Assembly (NCBI GenBank): GCA_003221985.1
Contig: QHUQ01000154.1
Location: 1-16,423 of the forward strand
Source: Gemmatimonadota bacterium
Lineage (GTDB): Bacteria; Gemmatimonadota; Gemmatimonadetes; Gemmatimonadales; GWC2-71-9
DNA length: 16,423 nt
Reading direction: 5' to 3'
Below the pieces are notes generated by a model. It saw only the letters and a list, made by a program, of their open reading frames with translations, did no database searches and was not told where the DNA came from. The position numbers and the translations under genes were made by a program. Below, piece after piece: positions 8,229-14,994 of this stretch; the first letter of the stretch is position 1; every line of letters starts with the position of its first letter.

Positions 8229-9463
8229 CGCTGCGCGCCATTGCGGACAAGGTCGAACGCGGCGAGCGGCTCACGCGCGAGGATGGTCTCGCGCTTTTTG
8301 CTTCTCCAGACCTGCTCGCGATCGGCCGCCTTGCCGATCTCGCCAACCGGCGCAAGAACGGCGAGCGCGTCTATTTCGCCGCCAATCAGCACATCAACCC
8401 GACCAACGTCTGCATCCTGCGCAACACCTGCGTGTTCTGCTCGTTCGCACGCATGCCCAAAGAGGACGGCGCGTACACGCGCAGCCTCGAGGAGGTGTTC
8501 GCCGAAGCCGATGCCGCGACCGACAATCCCACGCGCGAGTTCCATATCGTGGGAGGTCTCCACCCCAAGCTGAAGCTGTCGTACTACGTCGACATGTTTC
8601 GCGGGCTCAAGCAGCGGCACCCGCAGGTGATGATCAAGGCGCTTACTGCGGTCGAGGTGGCACACCTGGCGAGAATCGAGGGGATGACCACCCGCGACGT
8701 GTTGCTTGCGATGAAGGAGGCGGGCGTGAGTACACTGCCGGGCGGGGGTGCGGAAGTCTTCTCACCCGCGGCACGCGCGACCATCGCCGACCGCAAGCTC
8801 ACCGGTGAGGAGTGGCTCGCGGTACATCGCGAGGCGCACCAGCTCGGCATGCCATCGAACTGCACGATGCTGTACGGCCACGTCGAGACGCTCGCAGATC
8901 GCGTCGATCACCTGCTGGCGCTGCGCGCGCTCCAGGACGAAACCGGCGGCTTCCTGACCTACATCCCGCTCGCCTATCACCCCGATCACAACGAGCTGGG
9001 CGAGACGCTGGGCCGCACCGGGACGGCGACGACCGGCTTCGACGACCTCAAGAACATCGCGGTGGGACGGCTGCTGCTCGACAACGTCCCGCACGTCAAG
9101 ACGCATTGGCCCATGGTGACGCCGTTCATCTCCCAAGTCGCGCTGACCTTCGGCTGTGACGACCTGGAGGGCACGGTGGTTTTCGAGCGCGTCTACCACG
9201 AGGCCGGCGCGCCGACGCCGATGTGGCTGTCGTACGACGAGATCGTGACGCTGATCCGCGGGGCGGGGAAGGAGCCGGTCGAACGGGACTCGCTCTACCA
9301 GACGGTCAGAACTTTCGACGGTTACGTGCCCAAGCCGCACGCGGCTCCCGTGCGCTCCCAGGGCCCCGCGCCGCAAGGAGCGCTATTCCAGATCGAGCAC
9401 CGCACCCGGGCCGCCGCTCGGGCGAAACAACCGGTCACTAGCGTCGTGGATGCCGCGGAATGA
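8225..9463 (+). CDS. mqnE: Aminodeoxyfutalosine synthase (radical SAM)
   Basis: MqnE is the second step of the futalosine menaquinone pathway. It adds the adenosyl radical of SAM to 3-(1-carboxyvinyloxy)benzoate, giving aminodeoxyfutalosine. The 412-aa protein has HINPTNVC, the HIVGGLHPKL block, LPGGGAEVFS, a conserved IPLAYHPDHNELG stretch and FGCDDLEGTVVFERVYHEAG. The last block separates MqnE from MqnC. The iron-sulfur cysteines are Cys63, Cys69 and Cys72 (CILRNTCVFC), a CX5CX2C spacing rather than the usual CX3CX2C (see findings). The GTG at 8225 overlaps the fabF stop. The frame is open much further upstream inside fabF, but that part is a shadow. The C-terminal 40 residues are Ala/Pro/Arg-rich and probably disordered. 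Confidence 0.9.
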   Translation: MTLRAIADKVERGERLTREDGLALFASPDLLAIGRLADLANRRKNGERVYFAANQHINPTNVCILRNTCVFCSFARMPKEDGAYTRSLEEVFAEADAATDNPTREFHIVGGLHPKLKLSYYVDMFRGLKQRHPQVMIKALTAVEVAHLARIEGMTTRDVLLAMKEAGVSTLPGGGAEVFSPAARATIADRKLTGEEWLAVHREAHQLGMPSNCTMLYGHVETLADRVDHLLALRALQDETGGFLTYIPLAYHPDHNELGETLGRTGTATTGFDDLKNIAVGRLLLDNVPHVKTHWPMVTPFISQVALTFGCDDLEGTVVFERVYHEAGAPTPMWLSYDEIVTLIRGAGKEPVERDSLYQTVRTFDGYVPKPHAAPVRSQGPAPQGALFQIEHRTRAAARAKQPVTSVVDAAE

Positions 9464-9500
9464 TGCGACACGCCGAGGCGGGCTTCAGCCTGGGAATCCA

Positions 9501-11192
9501 ATGAGGATCGGGAGAATCGGCTACATCAATTGCGCCCCGGTCTACGGCGCGATCGACCGCGGAGTCGTGGCGCTGCCGCAGGGCGGCGAGCTCATCACGG
9601 GGACGCCCGCCGAGCTCAATGATCTGCTCGTCGCAGGCGAGCTGGACGTCAGCGTGATCAGCGCGATCGAATACGCGCGGCACGCGAAAGACCTCATGCT
9701 CCTCCCTGATCTGGCAATCTCCTGTGATGGGCCGGTGCGCAGTGTAGCTCTGTTCGCAAAACAGGCGGTTGGGCGGTTGGCCGGTTCGACAATTCTTGTG
9801 TCCGCCGCATCGCGCACGTCGGTCGCGCTGCTGGAGCTGCTGTGCCGAGAGGTGTGGAAGATCCGGCCCAAGTTCGCGGAGGCCCGCGCGGAGGCCCAGG
9901 ATCTCGACGCCCTTGCCGCACTTCCGCATGAGGCAGTGCTGGTGATCGGCGATGCGGCGCTCGCGCTCGCCGCGCGCGGCACCTATCCCCATCGCTACGA
10001 CCTGGGTGAGGAATGGAAGCGGTGGACGCAGCAACCATTCGTGTTCGCGGTTTGGGCCGCTAGGCGTTCGGCTGCCTCTGTTTCTATTTCCTTAGCCCAT
10101 AGAGCCCTGCTCGCCTCTCGCACCTGGGGCCTCGCGCACCTCGACGACCTCGCCGCCGAGGCCTCGCGCAAGACCGGCGTGGCCGTCGGCACCTGCCGCG
10201 AATACCTCGGCGGGCTGGACTATGCCTGCAGCGACGACGTCCGCTGGAAGCTGCATCCGGAGAACGTCGTCACGTACATCATCGACCGCAACATCAACTA
10301 CACCAACGTCTGCGTCGCCGACTGCAAGTTCTGCGCATTCTATCGCCGCCCCAAGCATCCCGAGGGCTACCTGCTGTCGTACGAAGAGATCGGCCGCAAG
10401 ATCGATGAGCTGAAAGCGATCGGCGGGGTGCAGATCCTGATGCAGGGCGGGCACAATCCCTACATCCCGTTCCAGTGGTATCTCGATCTGCTGCGCTACA
10501 TCAAGCGCCACCACCCGATTCACATTCACGGCTTCTCCCCGTCGGAGATCGATTTCTTCGCGGGCCGTTTCGGCATGACTATCGACGAGGTAATCCGCGA
10601 GTTGATGGCCGCCGGCCTCGACTCGATTCCCGGCGGCGGCGGCGAGATTCTGGTCCAAAGCGTCCGCGATCAGGTCGCGCGCAAGAAGGCGGGCGCCGAC
10701 CGCTGGCTCGAGGTCATGGAAGTGGCGCACGGGTTGGGGCTGCGCACCTCGGTGACGATGATGTACGGCCTGGGCGAATCGTCCGCCGACCGCATCGAGC
10801 ATCTGTTTCGCGTTCGGGAGGTGCAGCGCCGCACGCGTGGCTTCACGGCGTTCATCTGTTGGCCGCTGCAGCCGGAGAACTCCGAGCTGTCCCACCTGCC
10901 CAAGACCGACGCCGTGACCTATCTCAAGACGCAGGCGATCGCCCGCGTGGTACTCGAGGACGTCCCGAACATTCAGGCTTCGTGGGTCACGATGGGGATG
11001 AAGGTCGGCCAGGTGGCATTGCGGTTCGGCGCCAACGACTTCGGCTCGCTCATGATGGAAGAGAACGTCGTCTCGGCGGCGAACACGACGAACCGCACCA
11101 CGCTCGCCGAGATGCAGCGGCTCATCGCCGACGCCGGCTACACACCCAAGCAGCGGAAGCAGGACTACACGATCCTCGAGGACGCGGCGTGA
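9501..11192 (+). CDS. mqnA-mqnC: Fused chorismate dehydratase and cyclic dehypoxanthine futalosine synthase
   Basis: One 563-aa frame holds two enzymes of the futalosine pathway. Residues 1 to about 245 are MqnA (chorismate to 3-(1-carboxyvinyloxy)benzoate), with MRIGRIGYINCAPVYGAI, SRTSVALLELL and LGEEWKRWTQQPFVFAVWAAR. From about residue 250 the protein is MqnC, a radical SAM enzyme that cyclises dehypoxanthine futalosine. It has DRNINYTNVC, a canonical CX3CX2C at Cys271/275/278, ILMQGGHNPYIPFQWYLDLL, the SIPGGGGEIL block and FGSLMMEENVVSAA. No stop, frameshift or linker separates them (REYLGGLDYACSDDVRWKLH is the junction). The start is placed at ATG 9501, where MqnA homology begins, after a 37-base gap; an in-frame ATG at 9450 would add 17 unlikely residues. 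Codons for about residues 186-206 are unusually AT-rich and include TTA. Confidence 0.92.
   Translation: MRIGRIGYINCAPVYGAIDRGVVALPQGGELITGTPAELNDLLVAGELDVSVISAIEYARHAKDLMLLPDLAISCDGPVRSVALFAKQAVGRLAGSTILVSAASRTSVALLELLCREVWKIRPKFAEARAEAQDLDALAALPHEAVLVIGDAALALAARGTYPHRYDLGEEWKRWTQQPFVFAVWAARRSAASVSISLAHRALLASRTWGLAHLDDLAAEASRKTGVAVGTCREYLGGLDYACSDDVRWKLHPENVVTYIIDRNINYTNVCVADCKFCAFYRRPKHPEGYLLSYEEIGRKIDELKAIGGVQILMQGGHNPYIPFQWYLDLLRYIKRHHPIHIHGFSPSEIDFFAGRFGMTIDEVIRELMAAGLDSIPGGGGEILVQSVRDQVARKKAGADRWLEVMEVAHGLGLRTSVTMMYGLGESSADRIEHLFRVREVQRRTRGFTAFICWPLQPENSELSHLPKTDAVTYLKTQAIARVVLEDVPNIQASWVTMGMKVGQVALRFGANDFGSLMMEENVVSAANTTNRTTLAEMQRLIADAGYTPKQRKQDYTILEDAA
9764..9787 (+). repeat. Octamer tandem repeat inside the mqnA part
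   Basis: GGCGGTTG occurs twice in direct tandem (9764-9771 and 9772-9779), followed by a degenerate third copy, GCCGGTTC (9780-9787). Three copies make 24 bases, so the frame is kept even though the unit is not a multiple of three. It encodes a stretch around AVGRLAGS, in a variable region of MqnA before the conserved SRTSVALL motif. Confidence 0.6.
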
Positions 11193-11193
11193 G

Positions 11194-11221
11194 ACGGGAT
11201 ACGGGATACGGGAAACGGGAA
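11194..11221 (+). repeat. Heptamer tandem repeat upstream of the purE-like gene
   Basis: Four exact-length tandem copies of ACGGGAW fill the gap between mqnA-mqnC and the next gene: ACGGGAT twice (11194-11207) and ACGGGAA twice (11208-11221). Another ACG then runs into the GTG start at 11224. The repeat takes up nearly the whole 31-base intergenic space. It is purine-rich and could double as a weak ribosome-binding region. Confidence 0.85.
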
Positions 11222-11223
11222 AC

Positions 11224-11619
11224 GTGCCTGACGTCCTGATCATCGTCGGCTCAGAATCCGACAAGCCGAGGATCGAACCGGCATTCGAGGTGCTTTCGAA
11301 GGCCGGTTTCTCGTACGAGTTCCATGCGTCGTCCGCGCATCGCCAGCCGGATCAAACGGGGAAACTGGTGTCAGGAGCCAGGAGCCGGGGATTCAAGGTC
11401 ATCATCGCAGGCGCCGGCTTGTCAGCGGCACTTCCCGGTTTTGCCGCGTCCATGACCGATCTCCCCGTTATCGGTGTGCCGTTCGCGGTTGGTCCTTTAA
11501 ACGGGCTCGATGCGTTGCTCGCGACAGTGCAGGTGCCACCCGGCGTGCCCGTCGCAACTGTCGGTATCGACAACGCGAAAAACGCGGCCCACCTCGCGAT
11601 TCGCATTCTCAAAGGCTGA
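11224..11619 (+). CDS. PurE-like protein (N5-carboxyaminoimidazole ribonucleotide mutase family), short and altered
   Basis: The 131-aa protein clearly belongs to the class I PurE family, whose members move a carboxyl group in purine synthesis (N5-CAIR to CAIR). It has GSESDKPR, SSAHRQPD with the catalytic-type His39, KVIIAGAG, LPVIGVPF, PLNGLDALL and PGVPVATVGI. Two things are odd. In the AGAGxxAHLPG motif the His is replaced by Ala (Ala69, LSAALPG). The C-terminus stops about 25-30 residues early, losing the last helices of the usual 160-aa protein. No purK is next to it. The GTG start follows a heptamer repeat, and a second short repeat lies inside the gene. It could be a minimal active PurE, a paralogue with another role, or a decaying copy. 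I leave the symbol empty for that reason. Confidence 0.8.
   Translation: MPDVLIIVGSESDKPRIEPAFEVLSKAGFSYEFHASSAHRQPDQTGKLVSGARSRGFKVIIAGAGLSAALPGFAASMTDLPVIGVPFAVGPLNGLDALLATVQVPPGVPVATVGIDNAKNAAHLAIRILKG
11373..11386 (+). repeat. Heptamer direct repeat inside the purE-like gene
   Basis: AGGAGCC is present twice in direct tandem (11373-11379, 11380-11386), followed by GGGG. It encodes the segment SGARSRGF, where PurE proteins usually carry an ARERGLK-type helix. The unit length equals that of the repeat just upstream of the gene, although the sequence differs. Confidence 0.5.
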
Positions 11620-11620
11620 C

Positions 11621-12106
11621 GTGCGCGTCGGGATCGGCTACGATTCGCATCCCTTCGCCAAAGGCCGCAAGCTCATCCTCGGCGGCGTCGAAATCCCCAG
11701 TGCCAAGGGATTGAGCGGCCACTCCGATGCCGATGCCGTGGCCCACGCGCTCATCGACGCCATTCTGGGCGCCGCGGGCCTCGGCGACATCGGCCGCATG
11801 TTTCCGGACGACGATCCGCAGTGGAAAAACGCCAGCTCGATTGATCTGCTGAACAAGGCATTTCTGAAGGTCGTCGAAGCCGGGTTTCAATTCGTCCACG
11901 CGGATGTCACCGTGATCGTCGAAAAACCCAAGCTCGCGCCGCACCTCGATGCCATGGAAGAGAAGCTCGCCGAAGCGCTGCTGGCGGGGCCGGCGCACGT
12001 CTCGGTGAAAGCAAAGACGAATGAAGGCATGGGCTGGATCGGTCGCGGTGAAGGAATTGCCGTACTGGCAGTGGCGACACTCGTAGAGCCGAGCAGAGTC
12101 TCCTGA
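11621..12106 (+). CDS. ispF: 2-C-methyl-D-erythritol 2,4-cyclodiphosphate synthase
   Basis: IspF is the MEP-pathway enzyme that cyclises CDP-methylerythritol phosphate with loss of CMP, on the way to IPP and DMAPP. The 161-aa protein has its metal ligands at the same numbers as in E. coli: Asp8 and His10 in [11 protein letters not shown], and His42 in [19 protein letters not shown] (His34) and the C-terminal [18 protein letters not shown] are also conserved. The GTG at 11621 begins one base after the purE-like stop. The frame is open upstream, but only as a shadow of that gene. The TGA stop overlaps a CTG that probably starts the next gene. The products would feed the menaquinone tail and undecaprenyl carriers. 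Confidence 0.97.
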   Translation: MRVGIGYDSHPFAKGRKLILGGVEIPSAKGLSGHSDADAVAHALIDAILGAAGLGDIGRMFPDDDPQWKNASSIDLLNKAFLKVVEAGFQFVHADVTVIVEKPKLAPHLDAMEEKLAEALLAGPAHVSVKAKTNEGMGWIGRGEGIAVLAVATLVEPSRVS

Positions 12107-12702
12107 CGGACTTCGTCGCGTTTCTCGAGCAACTCCCCACCGGGCCGCTCTACGCCCTCATCGCCACGCTGGCCGCCGTCGAAAACGTCTTTCCGCCCGT
12201 TCCCGCCGATATCGCCGTATCGCTGGGAGCGTTCCTGGCTGGTCGCGGCGTGATGAATGCCTGGCTCGTGTTTGCGCTCACCTGGGCGGCGAATGTGGCA
12301 TCGGGAGCCGGCGTCTACGCCCTGGCACGCCGCCATGGCGCCGTGGTGACTCGCGGCTTCCTGGGCCGCCACATCTTGACCCCGAACACCGTCGCGCACA
12401 TCGAAGCGCAGTATCGCCGGCACGGCGCGTACGGCATCTTCATCTCGCGGCTGCTCCCGGTCTGGCGTGGTGTAGTGATGCCGTTTGCGGGGATCGCGCG
12501 TGTGTCGCCGTGGCGCGCCCTGATTCCGTTGGCGTTGGCGTCGGCTGCGTATTACGGAGCATTGACGTACCTCGTCAGCCGCTTGGGGACCGACCTCGAG
12601 GTCGTGATTGCGGCGGTACGCCGCGTCAACACCGTGCTCGCCATTGCGGCGGGGGCCCTCGTTCTGAGCATCGTGTTATGGATCGTACGGCGCCGTCGCT
12701 AG
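12103..12702 (+). CDS. DedA-family membrane protein, probable CTG start
   Basis: The family moves membrane lipids; several DedA proteins recycle undecaprenyl phosphate or phosphatidylethanolamine. From CTG 12103 the protein is 199 aa, a normal DedA length. It contains the N-terminal motif [23 protein letters not shown] (Glu27 and the Pro run; two halves about 25-34 and 35-47). It also has a hydrophobic helix ([21 protein letters not shown]), the conserved [17 protein letters not shown] with its arginines, and a last helix before an RRRR tail. The open frame from 12052 to 12249 has no ATG, GTG or TTG until GTG 12247/ATG 12250. Starting there would give 150 aa and delete the conserved first motif. 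CTG overlaps the ispF stop (CTGA, 12103-12106), copying the GTGA/ATGA junctions seen elsewhere in the window. The 3' end overlaps xerD by 25 bases. Confidence 0.85.
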   Translation: MTDFVAFLEQLPTGPLYALIATLAAVENVFPPVPADIAVSLGAFLAGRGVMNAWLVFALTWAANVASGAGVYALARRHGAVVTRGFLGRHILTPNTVAHIEAQYRRHGAYGIFISRLLPVWRGVVMPFAGIARVSPWRALIPLALASAAYYGALTYLVSRLGTDLEVVIAAVRRVNTVLAIAAGALVLSIVLWIVRRRR

Positions 12703-13586
12703 CGTGGAGCCTCGAGCGCTTCCGCGACTACCTCGCGCTCGAGGCGGGGAACAGCGGTCATACCGTCGCGAGCTATCTGCGCGACATCACGCGCCTGGCT
12801 GAGTACGCCACCAGCCGGGGAGCACAGGCACCCGAACAGCTCTCCGCGCCGCAGCTGCGGGAGTTCGTTTACTTCCTCAAGGATCTCGGCCTCGCGCCCA
12901 CCACGATCCGCCGCCAGATCTCCGCGATCCGGACCTACTTCAAGTTCCTGGTAGGGGAAGGGCTCGCGACGCGGGATCCCAGCGAACGGATCGAGTCACC
13001 CAAGCGGTGGCGCACGCTCCCGGCGGTTTTGACGGTGGCCGAAATCGAGAAGCTGCTGGCGGCGCCGAACACCGACGAGCCGCTCGCAATCCGCGATCGC
13101 GCCTTGCTCGAGTTCGCCTACGCCACGGGCGCCCGCGTCTCGGAGCTGGTGGCGCTCAAACTGCAGGACATCCTGTTCGAGGACGGCGTGGCGCGCGTCT
13201 TCGGCAAAGGCGCCAAGGAACGGCTCGTTCCGGTCGGGCGCCGCGCCCTCGGCGCTGTGGCGCTGTACGCGAGAGAGATCCGGCCCACACTGGATCGCGG
13301 CAAAGCCCGAGGCATTTTGTTCCTGAATGCGCGGGGTACGCCGTTATCGCGCGTCGGCGCCTGGGGCGTCATCAAGGCGACCGCGCGGCGGGCAGGCTTG
13401 GCCAAACGTGTCACGCCGCATACGCTGCGGCACACATTCGCCACGCACCTGCTCGAGGGCGGTGCCGACCTGCGCGCCGTGCAGGAAATGCTCGGACACG
13501 CCGATCTCGCGACTACACAGCTCTACACTCATGTCGATCGGGATTACCTCCGGACCGTACATAAGAGCTATCACCCGCGGGCCTGA
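12678..13586 (+). CDS. xerD: Tyrosine recombinase of the XerC/XerD type
   Basis: It resolves chromosome dimers at dif sites with FtsK. The 302-aa protein has the N-terminal SAM-like core-binding domain (residues about 8-95) and the catalytic domain. All catalytic residues are present: Arg153 in ATGARVSEL, Lys177 in FGKGAKER, His248 and Arg251 in [14 protein letters not shown], His274 in [16 protein letters not shown] and the nucleophile Tyr283. Numbering and length follow XerD closely; XerC cannot be fully excluded. The ATG at 12678 lies within the end of the DedA gene. No integrase-type neighbours, att sites or cargo are visible, so a housekeeping role is likelier than a mobile element. It ends 11 bases before the end of the opposing cytochrome gene. 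Confidence 0.92.
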   Translation: MDRTAPSLAWSLERFRDYLALEAGNSGHTVASYLRDITRLAEYATSRGAQAPEQLSAPQLREFVYFLKDLGLAPTTIRRQISAIRTYFKFLVGEGLATRDPSERIESPKRWRTLPAVLTVAEIEKLLAAPNTDEPLAIRDRALLEFAYATGARVSELVALKLQDILFEDGVARVFGKGAKERLVPVGRRALGAVALYAREIRPTLDRGKARGILFLNARGTPLSRVGAWGVIKATARRAGLAKRVTPHTLRHTFATHLLEGGADLRAVQEMLGHADLATTQLYTHVDRDYLRTVHKSYHPRA

Positions 13587-13597
13587 CCGGGCACAAC

Positions 13598-14269
13598 TTA
13601 ACGGCCCGTTGTAGCCGCCCCCGCCCCCGCCCGTTCCCCACTCAGGAACGCGGCGATCGCCGCTGCTTCAGCATCAGTCAAACCGAGATCCGGCATGACT
13701 TGCGACGCCGGGTTCTTCATTTTCTGGATCACGTATGCGCGGGCCAGATGGCGCCCGCCCAGCTCCGGGCCTACAGTCACGAGCTCATTGGACGGCCCAT
13801 TCGTCAGATCGGCGTCGGCGTGGCACGTCGTGCATCCCTTGGCGACGAATAGGACTTGCCCGCGCTCGCCCGGCGCCATTGCAGCGCGGGATGCGCCGGC
13901 CGTGATCACCGGCTGTGGATACAGCCGCAGCTCATTGTTGCCGAACCCGCTTTGAATCGTGAGAAACACCCGCTCCACGGCGGGCGCCGTAAAGGTCACG
14001 GCATACGTCCCTGCAGCGGACTTGGCGACCGCGGGAATGGTCGTCTCGTCCTTGCCGCCGACCAGGCCGCCGAGCCGACGTGCCGAGGTACTGACAACGA
14101 GTCGGGGATGCAGATTGCTGAGCAGTGTCCTGCCGTGTTGCCGGACCTGAAACTCGAGCGTGTACTGCCGCCCGGCGACAAAGTATTCCGGCAGGTCCTT
14201 CACCGTGACCACCGCCCATCCGCCCATTGCGACTAACCCGGCGATCAGTGCCGTTGCGAGCTTCAGCAT
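13598..14269 (-). CDS. Exported c-type cytochrome with N-terminal beta-rich (YtkA/FixH-like) domain
   Basis: The 223-aa protein has a signal-peptide-like hydrophobic start ([16 protein letters not shown], residues 4-19), so it is likely periplasmic or membrane-anchored. Residues about 20-125 look like an Ig-like domain of the YtkA/FixH kind ([20 protein letters not shown], then [12 protein letters not shown]). Residues about 133-212 are a class I cytochrome c: haem motif CTTCH (Cys146, Cys149, His150), a likely axial Met192 in [11 protein letters not shown] and the closing helix [10 protein letters not shown]. The start is secured by AGGAGGA (complement of 14274-14280) just before the ATG. 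It is the only minus-strand gene and shares a 63-base divergent region with pabA. The partner is unknown; electron transfer to an oxidase or a stress role is possible. Confidence 0.88.
   Translation of the reverse strand: MLKLATALIAGLVAMGGWAVVTVKDLPEYFVAGRQYTLEFQVRQHGRTLLSNLHPRLVVSTSARRLGGLVGGKDETTIPAVAKSAAGTYAVTFTAPAVERVFLTIQSGFGNNELRLYPQPVITAGASRAAMAPGERGQVLFVAKGCTTCHADADLTNGPSNELVTVGPELGGRHLARAYVIQKMKNPASQVMPDLGLTDAEAAAIAAFLSGERAGAGAATTGR
13615..13632 (-). repeat. G-rich hexamer repeat at the 3' end of the cytochrome gene
   Basis: Three tandem copies of CCGCCC on the plus strand (GGGCGG on the coding minus strand) encode part of the Ala/Gly-rich tail of the cytochrome. The minus strand has consecutive G-runs, so a G-quadruplex could form. 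A simple low-complexity tail is the plainer explanation. Confidence 0.5.
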
Positions 14270-14321
14270 GAGGTCCTCCTGGAGAAGTCCTTTCTTGGAT
14301 GCCGCTGGGCTTCCGGTGGTT

Positions 14322-14327
14322 TAGATT
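14322..14327 (+). promoter_or_regulatory. -10-like box directly before pabA (possible leaderless start)
   Basis: TAGATT fits the T-A-N-N-N-T form and ends 5 bases before the ATG at 14333. No Shine-Dalgarno lies at normal distance; a GGTGG at 14315-14319 is 13 bases away. No good -35 is visible: TTGGAT at 14295-14300 would need a 21-base spacer. The divergent region 14270-14332 must hold promoters for both this gene and the cytochrome gene. Confidence 0.35.
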
Positions 14328-14332
14328 TCAGC

Positions 14333-14938
14333 ATGCTCTTCGTGCTCGACAACTACGACTCCTTTACCTACAACCTCGTGCAATATCTCGGCGAGCTGGG
14401 GGAGGAGCCGGTCGTGTATCGCAACGACGCCCTCAGCGTCGCGGAGGTGAAGGCCCTGAAGCCGACCGCCCTCGTGCTGTCTCCGGGACCCAAAACCCCC
14501 GCGCAGGCCGGCATCCTCGTGCCTCTGGTTCGCGCCCTCGCCGGTGAAGTCCCGATTCTGGGCGTCTGCCTGGGACATCAAGCCATCGGCGAGGCGTTCG
14601 GCGGCAAAATCGTACGGGCCCCCCGGCTGATGCACGGCAAGACCTGCCCGATCGTGCACAGCGACGACGAGCTGTTCGACGGCATCCCCAGCCCGTTCAC
14701 GGCGATGCGCTATCACTCGCTCGTCGTCGATCCCAGTTCGCTTCCCCCCGCACTCGTCGTCACCGCCATGAGCGCGGATCGCCAAGGCACGGGAGAGGCG
14801 TCGGAGATCATGGCCATGAAGCACCGTGATCACCCGACCTACGGCGTTCAATTCCATCCCGAGTCGATCGGGACGGAGCATGGGAAGCGCATTCTCCAGA
14901 ACTTTCTCCACGTCGTCAGGTCCGCCACGACCGCTTGA
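14333..14938 (+). CDS. pabA: Anthranilate/4-amino-4-deoxychorismate synthase, glutamine amidotransferase subunit
   Basis: This is the glutaminase half of anthranilate synthase (TrpG) or aminodeoxychorismate synthase (PabA). It releases ammonia from glutamine for the chorismate-binding partner. The 201-aa protein starts [18 protein letters not shown]. It has [11 protein letters not shown], the nucleophile Cys79 in [22 protein letters not shown], and His175 and Glu177 in [14 protein letters not shown]. The triad is complete. PabA and TrpG cannot be told apart from sequence, and many bacteria use one protein for both tasks. No trpE, pabB or trpD is adjacent, which mildly favours PabA or a shared subunit. 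It is read away from the cytochrome gene. Confidence 0.9.
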   Translation: MLFVLDNYDSFTYNLVQYLGELGEEPVVYRNDALSVAEVKALKPTALVLSPGPKTPAQAGILVPLVRALAGEVPILGVCLGHQAIGEAFGGKIVRAPRLMHGKTCPIVHSDDELFDGIPSPFTAMRYHSLVVDPSSLPPALVVTAMSADRQGTGEASEIMAMKHRDHPTYGVQFHPESIGTEHGKRILQNFLHVVRSATTA

Positions 14939-14994
14939 CGACGTCTTGACTGAGGATCTGCAGAGTTAACGCCCACACTCTCACGGAGCCTGCC

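Noticed and set aside
10092..11264. Long minus-strand open frame opposite the mqnC part
   Set aside because: Same shadow effect. It crosses real, motif-rich coding sequence and the heptamer repeat, and shows no recognisable domain.
12678..13586. Integrase of a mobile element
   Set aside because: Length and residue numbering fit XerD. There is no tRNA, att repeat, excisionase or cargo nearby, and the flanks are housekeeping genes.
13587..13612. Hairpin terminator between xerD and the convergent cytochrome gene
   Set aside because: Short complementary arms exist (CGGGC/GCCCG and ACAAC/GTTGT), but they compete with each other, overlap the cytochrome stop, and no T-run follows on either strand.
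14946..14971. Promoter for the lipoprotein gene (TTGACT at 14946-14951)
   Set aside because: The only AT-rich candidate for a -10 (GTTAAC) is 13 bases away, too close for a normal spacer. A promoter is likely somewhere here, but I cannot place it.
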